Below are positions 39,375-51,438 of a DNA stretch of 64,000 bases, piece by piece. Source of the stretch: Tritrichomonas musculus (lineage: Eukaryota; Parabasalia; Tritrichomonadida; Tritrichomonadidae); assembly GCA_039105265.1 (NCBI GenBank), contig JAPFFF010000001.1, forward strand, positions 3,658,001 to 3,722,000, in the 5' to 3' direction. The stretch's first letter is position 1. Each line of letters opens with the position of its first letter. The notes beneath the pieces are model-generated. The model was not told the DNA's origin. It saw only the letters and a program-made list of their open reading frames with translations, and made no database searches. The translations under genes and the position numbers were made by a program.

Positions 39375-42300
39375 GGGACTATTTCACCTAAGTACTCAAT
39401 TTTTCACTTAAGTTATCAAAAATTGAAAAGGTAAAAAAAATAATATCTCCAATTGATAAAGAAAAAATATTTAGTATCATTTTTCCTCTCAAAAACATAT
39501 CATTAAAAAATTCCAAAATGTTAAGCGCTGCAGCATTTATAGAGTAAGAAGCCGAAAAAAATATATATTAATCGGGGTTCCGTGGAGATTACAATGACGC
39601 AATTTTTATCCCAAAATTCCTTTTTCAAATATAATATCTAATTTAATCGCAACAAACTCCACGAGAAAAAAGTTTGTAAGTACCAGGACATTGTAGACAA
39701 TTGAGTTTTACGTCGAACTTTGCGATATAAAATGCTAATTCGTATATTTTTAGATCAGCGATTTATATCTAATAATTTAATTTTCTTGGTTCATTGTTGA
39801 AATAGATAGAAAATCTCCTCGAATAATATTCTTTATCATTTTTTACATATTATACTAGCTTTAAACGTTATAAAAAACCCTCTGAATATATACGATTATT
39901 CTATAATATTCATAAACCAATCAGTAAATTGCTAACAAAAACATATTAAAATATATATATGTGAATCAATATTAGAAAATATGTAAATCATTTTTTCTTA
40001 TTTTATTTTTTTGATGTAGAAAAATGAAGATTATGATTAAATCAAAACTTATTATAAACGTATTTGGTATTAAATCAAGATATATTACTGTATTTATTTA
40101 AAGTATTTTGATTTTTATATTATTTGGAATATATTTGAGTAGTATATAAATTGTTTTTACTAGAAAAATCTATATCATATTTTGATATATCAACATTTTA
40201 AAATTATTTTTTTTTTTTCTATAACTTATTTAAATTTTTCAATAATTATTTGTAATTTTGAGAAAAGTTTATATCAGTTGATGAATATTTTAAATCAATT
40301 TTTTGAGATAATGCCTTTTATCGGCAACTTTTTGTGATGTTTTTATTGAATGAAGATTAAGAATTATTGACATAGAAAAAGTAGGAAAGTAAAATAATTA
40401 TATAAAATCAAAATATCTTAATATTAGCTTTGTATAATAATAATATTTAAATCTAAATTAGATGTTATATAATATATAATACTAAATTTTGCTGCATAAT
40501 AAATAAGTATTTAATTAAAATAGTTTTTTAATAGATATTGTTTGAAAACAAAAATATTCATAAATACATTATGTGGAATAAAGATTACTAAATTTTTAAG
40601 TGGATAATTATCAATATAAGTTGTAAAATAACCTATTTTATAATCGAGAAAGGAGCAAGGGTAACCGTTTTTCGTACGTTAAGAAGCCTTAAAAAAGCAT
40701 TTATATCTTATTATAAGAACAAGAAAAAACAATATTTTTTAAATATATTGATTATTTATATTAGATAAAATAATCCTTAATGATACATTACATAATTATT
40801 TCAAGTGTGATGAAATTAATGACTAATGATATTTTTTTTGATCATCCAAAGGACTTGTAGATTAATGGTTTTGACATTCTATTTTAGTGCTAAATGATAA
40901 AATGATATTATGTCTTTTAAATAAAATTTATAGTAGACTTATAAAATTCCATATCGCATTTTTTATTTTTGAAATCCTGGGGAATAATCCTTTCTGTTGA
41001 GTGTTTATTTACATTAATATTTTATTTTGTCGACGATTGGTGTTAATAATTCTATTATATTATAATTAATGTTTTTTTAATAAGGAATTGTTATTACAAA
41101 ATATAATTTTTTTAATATATATTTATTTAATAAAGCATATTAAATATATTATTTTCATTTTGGAGTTGAAATGGAAATAATTGCATGAATATTTATGTTC
41201 ATTAAAAATCAAAGTTTTCGGGGGAATAATAACAAATAGTTGTTATATAAAATCATATCAAGCAAATATAATTATTTATCAGCTGAATAAATCAATTAAT
41301 TGCGATATTTATGAATTTTAATGATGTTTAGAGGTTCTATGATTTTTAATTATTAAATTTTAATAATAAAATAGACTATCATCTTTAATATAGGGAAATT
41401 TCATTTCCAAAATAACTAAGCACATAAGTAAATTCAGAATTAAAAATGAATAAAAAAAAAAATTGAGTAGTGCAAATTTTTAACACAAAAACTCATAGTA
41501 TAATTTGTTTGTATTTTTCATAAGTACATATAATATTTTATATAATATATAATAGTTTTTTTATCTAAAATATCTCTATAATTTATTTATATTATTGAGA
41601 TAAAAATGTTTTATTCAAAATAAATCTAATTTGAATGCCTATTCAAATATTTTTTTCTCTCAATTTTTTCTTTTCAAATTTAAGTTTTATCGTTTTACAA
41701 ATTTTTCTTGATGGGATATTAATATTTTTTAAATATTCTTGTATATTTAATCATATATATAGTTTTAAAAAATAATTACTCATAAGGTATTTTAAATCAA
41801 TTTATATATTTGCTTGGGAGAATGCATAAAACTAATGATCGAGTGTAACTTATCATGACTCTAATATAAAATTGGTAGTTGTGATTTGAGATTTAGTCGA
41901 ATAAATAGATTTAATATACGCATATATATCTAATATATTGTTTTCGAATGATTTGGTATGTTGAATTTGGGACAATATTTGATTTAATAGCATCAGTAAT
42001 TATTTCAAAAAACTGATTATATCTCAGCCATTTTGTAAAAATATTGAGTCTCGCATGGTTTATTCTAATTATATTAGCAGATACTTTTAAATCATCATAT
42101 GGTCTATCTTGAATTATTTGAAATTGAGAATCTCCAAATTTCATCGATTGCCCTTAATCAAATCATAAAAGTAATATTTATATATAAATATTATTATATT
42201 ATTTATAAATAAAATAAAATTTTGAATTTATTAATTATATAACGCAAAAAAAGGCAAACAACGAGAAAAAATAGCCCATTCAATAAGTTAACTCTCCTCT

Positions 42301-43738
42301 TCAATTTGTCAACTTTTTGAATTATTTTTATACTTTGATATTTTTCTTTCATTTGTCGGTAAATCGATTTATTTCTGTGATTTTACACAACTTCTATCAA
42401 ACATGTAAAAACGTTTAGAATTAAAATTCGTACGTTAGTTCTGAAAAGTTAAACTTTTTGATAACTTGGATTTTTTTAAAACGATAGATTCTTTTCTGGT
42501 CCATATAAAGTTTACTTAAAAACCAATATACTATATAATATTTCAATATGAAGTCGAAACGATTTTCAATAACCTCTAAAGTGGTGCTTCTTTTAATAGA
42601 GGTAATTTCAAGATCTTTTTCTCAAAATTGAAATAAAATATGCGAAAATGGTCTATAATATATATATATAAACGTTATTATATAATAACAACATTATGAA
42701 ATTCAAATTTCAGTTCAAATCATTGAGATATTTGAAAACTTTTTTATTAAACTTTTTCATTTCCACTGGAAATTTTCAAGAAGGGAATCATTTTAAACTG
42801 TATAAAAAAACTTAAATCTCCAGTGTGGAATTTTTATGACATTAAATAAATTAAAACATATATTGAAAAGAAAATTAAACCTTTTGGAAATAATTGATAT
42901 AAAATCTGAAAATTAACATAAAATGTAATTTTAATGAAGAAATCATAAGTGTCAATGTTTAAAAAATAAAATTATAATTTTCTTTAATGAAACCCTTTAT
43001 TCAATTTTTATGATAAGATAAATGCTAACATCTAGAGTTTCGATTTGTTATTCCAAAGTAAATTTAATAAATATAAATATAATAAATAAGATATTTTTAA
43101 TTATTTTGACAACTTAAATGATTATAATTCTTCAAATTTGTCTAATAATTTTATTCTTTTTCTAAAATGACAAGTAGGCTTGTTATTTTCCGATTCTCGA
43201 GATTGATAATTGATTGACTTTTCGATATCGATACATAAATACGCACTGATTCTCGAGATCGATTTCAGAGATCGAGAATTTTACGAATTTCCAGTAGCAA
43301 CTTTTTGAGAGCTAGATTAATTGAATTTAATTTCGCTCACTTTTTCATGAACAATGCTTCAATGAAAATGGATTATTTTTAAAAAGTTTGAATTATCATA
43401 TTCATAATGCTATTATATGAGTTGTTTAAATTCGCATATTAACCATATCATATGACAAAATAATAACCACTTCTTCATTTTAATTTACTTTTTCTTTTAA
43501 TTGAAAGGTTATGTTGGTTATATTTTTTAGAGAAAAAGTTGATATGCCTCGTGCTTTAAAAAAATGCTAAAATGAGTGAAAAAATGAGGGAAAGAATCAA
43601 AATTTAGGATTTGGTGGTTGCTACAGGCAACAACAGTGATAGGTATCACGATATTTATTATGTGTAGCAATCAAAACCTTAAACTTGAACCTTGTCCAGA
43701 GATAATGTTTGACAAAGACTTAACTGGCAGCAATCTTA
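39375..43738 (+). repeat. Left 4,364-bp inverted arm
   Basis: This arm is the inverted counterpart of 45,364-49,727. It is very AT-rich and mostly non-coding. It includes a 77-codon frame (41,911-42,144, minus), an AGAGGAG-type end sequence near 42,288-42,302, and a cluster of CTCGAGAT words near 43,190-43,275. No large gene is visible. Confidence 0.9.
41911..42144 (-). other. 77-codon frame in left arm
   Basis: MKFGDSQFQIIQDRPYDDLK begins a 77-residue frame that is identical to the one at 46,958-47,191 in the right arm and close to the one at 49,972-50,196. The first 74 codons differ from the third copy at 12 bases, nine of them changing an amino acid, so selection on the protein is not evident. 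The family is unknown. Confidence 0.35.
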
Positions 43739-45363
43739 GCAAAGATCTTATCACTGTTGCTAGAGAAAAAGTTTTTACGATAGAATTTGACGATTCTGAT
43801 TATGCTAACATACTTGAACCCAAAATATTTACATTTATAAAGGATATTAATCTTAGAGATGTATATAAATGCGATGTTATAGATTTGTTATAGGTATAAA
43901 AAATAACACAGGACTTGTTTCATAATGCATTAGAACTTAAGAAAATGATTCTGTATAAGGTAATGATCCATCAAGTATTACGTATATTAAGCACTTTAGC
44001 ATACCTGGAATAGATATAGCTCAAGACCCAGATATAGCTATCGTGAAATATGTAAAAAACTTAGTAAAAAACAAGAGCAATAATAATTATGAAACATTAA
44101 AGACAAAATTAGATGAAATGGAGAATAATTTGTGGAAGCATTTTTATTATGTATTTACACTTTGTGATGACCAAACGATAGATAACATTTTTTATTCAGA
44201 TAATACTTCAACAAAAGAATTTGGTTTAGAATTTTATTAAGATTTTATTTTTAACAAGAAAGAATATTTAGTGATGATGATTAGAACCAATATTATAAAA
44301 GGGAAAACTTATATTGATGAAATTTATGGTCCTACAAGATTTATAGAATTAAATGATTTTGAGTATACTAATTTTGATAATATTTAACGTTATGGACGGC
44401 ACAATTATAATTATAATATAAAGTAACCACGCTTATAATAATTATCATAATAATAATAAAATAGATATATAGCAGTAGTGAACCGTAGGCTAGGCCAAAT
44501 AAAATGCCCCAGCCTACCACTACTCCAAGGGCTCCCACCCCTGGACCCCGCCTTACAAAGTCTTCAAAAAGCTCCAACAGTCCATATAATTCAAAAAGTT
44601 GGTAACAAAAAAATTCTAAGCAAAAAGTTTTATGGTCTCGTTATCAAAATTATTTTAGGGCAAATAATCTACCTAAACCAATTTATGGGATAAAGACGAG
44701 GTTGATGTTAATATTCTTAATATTTTCATCATGAATGTAACGTTATGGACGGCACAAATGGACGTCCTTATATCGAAGATTGTGCCAGAGCTATATGGTG
44801 CAAGTGTTAAGGACAGGCTTAACGAAGTATTATAAATATGATTACAAATATTTTTATAAGCGTGGTTACTTTTATTTCGAAAATAACTGATGTAGAAATG
44901 GGGGATGGAGATTCCATGGAAAATACATATAAATGCTATAAGCTGATAGAATAGGTGAACTGGCACCTCCAGATGATCCCAATATCGATCAATAATTTCT
45001 TAATGAGATAGAAAATGACTGACAAGAAAAGGAAATAATTGTTTTTGTTGAAATAAGAATTCCAAGTCAAGAATATTAAAATGATTTTTTAAATCAAATA
45101 ACTGTTTAATTTGACAAGAATATAAGTAATAAGATCAAATGATATTTTTTTTAATATGGAGCTACAATATTATCAATTGTTTCACGGCAAAACAATGTGA
45201 AAAGCTTTATATAAATTAAACTATATAAAGTTTAAGATGGAATGAACAAAATATCTCTGAAAACTTTATTAGTTCAATTAGGAATGAAAACAAAAGCAAT
45301 TAATGATAATTTATTAACTAAATAAAAGTTTTATTTCCTTTTATATAAAATATAATTTAAAAA
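43739..45363. other. 1,625-bp centre of the giant inverted repeat
   Basis: The unique centre carries short, interrupted frames. One starts in the arm (43,618-43,893, MLQATTVIG with a TTG start). A second runs 44,043-44,240 and stays readable to about 44,388 (MKYVKNLVKNKSNNNYETL). A third near 44,690-44,836 reads VTLWTAQMDVLISKIVPEL. It also has an 18-bp direct repeat (ACGTTATGGACGGCACAA, 44,387 and 44,740), an 18-bp inverted repeat (AAGTAACCACGCTTATAA, 44,421-44,438 and 44,854-44,871), and a GC-rich patch at 44,500-44,575. This may be a decayed element gene; the family is not recognised. Confidence 0.55.
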
Positions 45364-48300
45364 TAAGATTGCTGCCAGTTAAGTCTTTGTCAAACATTAT
45401 CTCTGGACAAGGTTCAAGTTTAAGGTTTTGATTGCTACACATAATAAATATCGTGATACCTATCACTGTTGTTGCCTGTAGCAACCACCAAATCCTAAAT
45501 TTTGATTCTTTCCCTCATTTTTTCACTCATTTTAGCATTTTTTTAAAGCACGAGGCATATCAACTTTTTCTCTAAAAAATATAACCAACATAACCTTTCA
45601 ATTAAAAGAAAAAGTAAATTAAAATGAAGAAGTGGTTATTATTTTGTCATATGATATGGTTAATATGCGAATTTAAACAACTCATATAATAGCATTATGA
45701 ATATGATAATTCAAACTTTTTAAAAATAATCCATTTTCATTGAAGCATTGTTCATGAAAAAGTGAGCGAAATTAAATTCAATTAATCTAGCTCTCAAAAA
45801 GTTGCTACTGGAAATTCGTAAAATTCTCGATCTCTGAAATCGATCTCGAGAATCAGTGCGTATTTATGTATCGATATCGAAAAGTCAATCAATTATCAAT
45901 CTCGAGAATCGGAAAATAACAAGCCTACTTGTCATTTTAGAAAAAGAATAAAATTATTAGACAAATTTGAAGAATTATAATCATTTAAGTTGTCAAAATA
46001 ATTAAAAATATCTTATTTATTATATTTATATTTATTAAATTTACTTTGGAATAACAAATCGAAACTCTAGATGTTAGCATTTATCTTATCATAAAAATTG
46101 AATAAAGGGTTTCATTAAAGAAAATTATAATTTTATTTTTTAAACATTGACACTTATGATTTCTTCATTAAAATTACATTTTATGTTAATTTTCAGATTT
46201 TATATCAATTATTTCCAAAAGGTTTAATTTTCTTTTCAATATATGTTTTAATTTATTTAATGTCATAAAAATTCCACACTGGAGATTTAAGTTTTTTTAT
46301 ACAGTTTAAAATGATTCCCTTCTTGAAAATTTCCAGTGGAAATGAAAAAGTTTAATAAAAAAGTTTTCAAATATCTCAATGATTTGAACTGAAATTTGAA
46401 TTTCATAATGTTGTTATTATATAATAACGTTTATATATATATATTATAGACCATTTTCGCATATTTTATTTCAATTTTGAGAAAAAGATCTTGAAATTAC
46501 CTCTATTAAAAGAAGCACCACTTTAGAGGTTATTGAAAATCGTTTCGACTTCATATTGAAATATTATATAGTATATTGGTTTTTAAGTAAACTTTATATG
46601 GACCAGAAAAGAATCTATCGTTTTAAAAAAATCCAAGTTATCAAAAAGTTTAACTTTTCAGAACTAACGTACGAATTTTAATTCTAAACGTTTTTACATG
46701 TTTGATAGAAGTTGTGTAAAATCACAGAAATAAATCGATTTACCGACAAATGAAAGAAAAATATCAAAGTATAAAAATAATTCAAAAAGTTGACAAATTG
46801 AAGAGGAGAGTTAACTTATTGAATGGGCTATTTTTTCTCGTTGTTTGCCTTTTTTTGCGTTATATAATTAATAAATTCAAAATTTTATTTTATTTATAAA
46901 TAATATAATAATATTTATATATAAATATTACTTTTATGATTTGATTAAGGGCAATCGATGAAATTTGGAGATTCTCAATTTCAAATAATTCAAGATAGAC
47001 CATATGATGATTTAAAAGTATCTGCTAATATAATTAGAATAAACCATGCGAGACTCAATATTTTTACAAAATGGCTGAGATATAATCAGTTTTTTGAAAT
47101 AATTACTGATGCTATTAAATCAAATATTGTCCCAAATTCAACATACCAAATCATTCGAAAACAATATATTAGATATATATGCGTATATTAAATCTATTTA
47201 TTCGACTAAATCTCAAATCACAACTACCAATTTTATATTAGAGTCATGATAAGTTACACTCGATCATTAGTTTTATGCATTCTCCCAAGCAAATATATAA
47301 ATTGATTTAAAATACCTTATGAGTAATTATTTTTTAAAACTATATATATGATTAAATATACAAGAATATTTAAAAAATATTAATATCCCATCAAGAAAAA
47401 TTTGTAAAACGATAAAACTTAAATTTGAAAAGAAAAAATTGAGAGAAAAAAATATTTGAATAGGCATTCAAATTAGATTTATTTTGAATAAAACATTTTT
47501 ATCTCAATAATATAAATAAATTATAGAGATATTTTAGATAAAAAAACTATTATATATTATATAAAATATTATATGTACTTATGAAAAATACAAACAAATT
47601 ATACTATGAGTTTTTGTGTTAAAAATTTGCACTACTCAATTTTTTTTTTTATTCATTTTTAATTCTGAATTTACTTATGTGCTTAGTTATTTTGGAAATG
47701 AAATTTCCCTATATTAAAGATGATAGTCTATTTTATTATTAAAATTTAATAATTAAAAATCATAGAACCTCTAAACATCATTAAAATTCATAAATATCGC
47801 AATTAATTGATTTATTCAGCTGATAAATAATTATATTTGCTTGATATGATTTTATATAACAACTATTTGTTATTATTCCCCCGAAAACTTTGATTTTTAA
47901 TGAACATAAATATTCATGCAATTATTTCCATTTCAACTCCAAAATGAAAATAATATATTTAATATGCTTTATTAAATAAATATATATTAAAAAAATTATA
48001 TTTTGTAATAACAATTCCTTATTAAAAAAACATTAATTATAATATAATAGAATTATTAACACCAATCGTCGACAAAATAAAATATTAATGTAAATAAACA
48101 CTCAACAGAAAGGATTATTCCCCAGGATTTCAAAAATAAAAAATGCGATATGGAATTTTATAAGTCTACTATAAATTTTATTTAAAAGACATAATATCAT
48201 TTTATCATTTAGCACTAAAATAGAATGTCAAAACCATTAATCTACAAGTCCTTTGGATGATCAAAAAAAATATCATTAGTCATTAATTTCATCACACTTG

Positions 48301-49727
48301 AAATAATTATGTAATGTATCATTAAGGATTATTTTATCTAATATAAATAATCAATATATTTAAAAAATATTGTTTTTTCTTGTTCTTATAATAAGATATA
48401 AATGCTTTTTTAAGGCTTCTTAACGTACGAAAAACGGTTACCCTTGCTCCTTTCTCGATTATAAAATAGGTTATTTTACAACTTATATTGATAATTATCC
48501 ACTTAAAAATTTAGTAATCTTTATTCCACATAATGTATTTATGAATATTTTTGTTTTCAAACAATATCTATTAAAAAACTATTTTAATTAAATACTTATT
48601 TATTATGCAGCAAAATTTAGTATTATATATTATATAACATCTAATTTAGATTTAAATATTATTATTATACAAAGCTAATATTAAGATATTTTGATTTTAT
48701 ATAATTATTTTACTTTCCTACTTTTTCTATGTCAATAATTCTTAATCTTCATTCAATAAAAACATCACAAAAAGTTGCCGATAAAAGGCATTATCTCAAA
48801 AAATTGATTTAAAATATTCATCAACTGATATAAACTTTTCTCAAAATTACAAATAATTATTGAAAAATTTAAATAAGTTATAGAAAAAAAAAAAATAATT
48901 TTAAAATGTTGATATATCAAAATATGATATAGATTTTTCTAGTAAAAACAATTTATATACTACTCAAATATATTCCAAATAATATAAAAATCAAAATACT
49001 TTAAATAAATACAGTAATATATCTTGATTTAATACCAAATACGTTTATAATAAGTTTTGATTTAATCATAATCTTCATTTTTCTACATCAAAAAAATAAA
49101 ATAAGAAAAAATGATTTACATATTTTCTAATATTGATTCACATATATATATTTTAATATGTTTTTGTTAGCAATTTACTGATTGGTTTATGAATATTATA
49201 GAATAATCGTATATATTCAGAGGGTTTTTTATAACGTTTAAAGCTAGTATAATATGTAAAAAATGATAAAGAATATTATTCGAGGAGATTTTCTATCTAT
49301 TTCAACAATGAACCAAGAAAATTAAATTATTAGATATAAATCGCTGATCTAAAAATATACGAATTAGCATTTTATATCGCAAAGTTCGACGTAAAACTCA
49401 ATTGTCTACAATGTCCTGGTACTTACAAACTTTTTTCTCGTGGAGTTTGTTGCGATTAAATTAGATATTATATTTGAAAAAGGAATTTTGGGATAAAAAT
49501 TGCGTCATTGTAATCTCCACGGAACCCCGATTAATATATATTTTTTTCGGCTTCTTACTCTATAAATGCTGCAGCGCTTAACATTTTGGAATTTTTTAAT
49601 GATATGTTTTTGAGAGGAAAAATGATACTAAATATTTTTTCTTTATCAATTGGAGATATTATTTTTTTTACCTTTTCAATTTTTGATAACTTAAGTGAAA
49701 AATTGAGTACTTAGGTGAAATAGTCCC
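45364..49727 (-). repeat. Right 4,364-bp inverted arm
   Basis: This is the reverse complement of 39,375-43,738 with no length difference. It has the same 77-codon frame at 46,958-47,191, and the AGAGGAGAGTTAAC end-like sequence lies at 46,802-46,815. Confidence 0.9.
46958..47191 (+). other. 77-codon frame in right arm
   Basis: This is the identical mirror copy of 41,911-42,144. It is noted because it is the longest frame kept in all three copies of this sequence, but coding status is doubtful. Confidence 0.35.
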
Positions 49728-49815
49728 TAATTTTTTTAAATCATTATATAATAAGATACAATAATTTTAATTTTGAATAGGAGGTGCAGATAAAAAAACA
49801 AAGTTTACTTAATAA

Positions 49816-50656
49816 AGAGGAGGGTCAACTAATTGAATGGGCAATTTTTTCTCATTGTTCGCCTTTTTTTGCGTTATGTAATTAATAAATTCAAAATTTT
49901 ATTTTATTTATAAATAATATAAAAATAATTATATATAAATATTACTTTTATGATTTGATTAAGGGCAATCGATGAAAATTGGAGATTCTCAATTTCAAAT
50001 AATTCAAGATAGATCAAATGATTATTTAAAAGTATCCGCTAATATAATTAGAATAAACCATGCGAGATTCAATATTTTTACAAAATGGCTGAGATATAAT
50101 CAGTTTTTAGAAATAATTACTGATGCTATTAAATCAAACGTTGCCCCAAACTCAACACACCAAATCATTCGAAAACAATATATTAGATATATATGAGTAT
50201 AATAAATCTATTTATTCGACTAAATCTCAAATCTCAGCTACCAATTTTTTATTAGAGTCACGATAAGTTATACTAGATCATTAGTTTTATACATTCTCCC
50301 AAGCAAATATATAAATTGATTTAAAATACCGTATGAGTAATTATTTTTTAAATCTATATACATGATTAAATATGCAAGAATATTTATAAAATATTAATAT
50401 CCCATCAAGAAAAATTTGTAAAACTATAATACTAAAATTTGAAAAGAAAAAATTGAGAGAAAAAAATATTTGAATAGGCATTCAAATTAGATTAATTTGG
50501 AATAATACATTTTTATCTCAATAATATAAATAAATTATAGAGATATTTTAGATAGAAAAACTATTATATATTATATTAAATATTATATGCACTTATGAAA
50601 AATTCAAACCAATTATACTATGAGTTTTTTCGTTAAAAATAAGATGACTCTCCTCT
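49816..50656. mobile_element. 841-bp element related to the arms
   Basis: It is flanked by an 8-bp direct repeat CTTAATAA (49,808-49,815 and 50,657-50,664). The ends are inverted: AGAGGAGGGTCAAC (left) and, reversed, AGAGGAGAGTCATC (right). The body (about 49,818-50,640) is a diverged copy of 46,804-47,624 in the right arm, so it is a short non-autonomous relative. It inserted at the very edge of the Tc1-like element. It contains a 74-codon frame (49,972-50,196). Eight-bp duplications are typical of hAT-type and some Mutator-type elements. Confidence 0.75.
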
Positions 50657-50664
50657 CTTAATAA

Positions 50665-51438
50665 TTTATTAAATAAAATTTAATTTTATCTTGTATAAAA
50701 AAGCATGAATTCATAATATTCAACAAGGAAATGATGTTTATCATAATTATATATATCAGTTATTATTATATACTATTTAAACAAATAAATAAAATTTGGC
50801 CCATTTTGGCCCAATTATAAATGGATGGGTCAACCAAATATCGTCTGAAATCTTCAGAAAATTATCCCAAAAATTTTGGGCTAAAATGGGCCAAGTTGGG
50901 CCAAAATGGGCCAAATTTTTTTTTTAAGCATATATATAAATTATTAATAATGTATACCTATATTTATAATATCCATTACTATATTGTTTAATATCATAAC
51001 TATAATGCTTTTTATATAAGATATATTTATTTTTTTAATTATTAATTTTTGTGAAAATAAAAATTATTCTTCTATGAAAAGTAAAAGACAATTTGAATGA
51101 AAATTTTTATTTTAAAAGATAAATTTATCTCTTCCATTCTATGTAAATCATTAATTTTTTCATATATATTTAAATAAATAATCTGATAGCGATTTGTAAA
51201 TTGATAATTTATAACTTTATATATAGAATCAAAACAATTTGAATTGGCCCACGTTGTGACACATTAAACCCACATTTTGGCCCACATTTTTTAAAAAATG
51301 CACATTTGGGCAAATTTGACCACCCTATTTTTTTTTAAATATAAATATCAGTATTCTATCTAAGTAAACAATTTTATTTAGTTTTATTATTTATTTAAAA
51401 TGTAAATTTATGCAAATTAAAAAATCTTTTGAAAAAAA
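50665..51438. other. AT-rich DNA with TGGGCC words
   Basis: No gene is visible. TGGCCC/TGGGCC words cluster at 50,798-50,925 and 51,245-51,290. This matches the content expected of the right half of the TAGGGTGG-ended element that was invaded. Confidence 0.4.

Larger units (their letters stand above)
39375..49727. mobile_element. 10,353-bp element with 4,364-bp terminal inverted repeats
   Basis: The outer ends read GGGACTATTTCACCTAAG inward on both sides. The two arms are 4,364 bp each, with every spot-checked position x mirrored at 89,102 minus x, including homopolymers (a 12-T run near 40,207) and ORFs. It is flanked by a 10-bp direct repeat TAATTTTTTT (39,365-39,374 and 49,728-49,737), which indicates transposition rather than simple local inversion. 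TIR length and a 9-11-bp duplication recall Mutator-like elements, but no transposase is recognised. It sits inside the Tc1-like element. Confidence 0.8.
37983..49805. mobile_element. Tc1-like element, split by a 10.35-kb insertion
   Basis: Perfect 35-bp TIRs start AACTTTGTTTTTTTATCT and continue GCACCTCCTATTCAAAA. They lie at 37,983-38,017 and 49,771-49,805, with TA at the outer edge on both sides. The target was an 18-bp palindrome (TTATTAAG-TA-CTTAATAA). Taking out the giant inverted-repeat element (39,375-49,727 plus one 10-bp target copy) leaves about 1.46 kb, a normal Tc1/mariner size, with one transposase gene. An alternative reading extends the TIR by AAGTA (40 bp) with an 11-bp duplication AATAATTTATT at 37,938-37,948 and 50,660-50,670. 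Confidence 0.75.
37469..51327. mobile_element. Possible outermost host element of the nest (TAGGGTGG ends)
   Basis: The left end TAGGGTGG (37,469) and right end CCACCCTA (51,320-51,327) are inverted, and both are followed inward by GTGGGCCAAAA. Without the later insertions at 37,949-50,664 the element would be only about 1.1 kb. Poly-T flanks make a target duplication undecidable. It is given low confidence because the TIR is short. Confidence 0.3.

Noticed and set aside
39375-43738. Long non-coding RNA or centromere-like function for the arms
   Set aside because: The arms are AT-rich and palindromic, but the clean 10-bp flanking duplication is better explained by a mobile element, and nothing shows transcription or tandem satellite structure.
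44368-44577. 69-codon frame with GVGALGVVVGWGIL
   Set aside because: It covers the GC-rich patch in the element centre; the sequence is low-complexity and not supported by any neighbour or domain.
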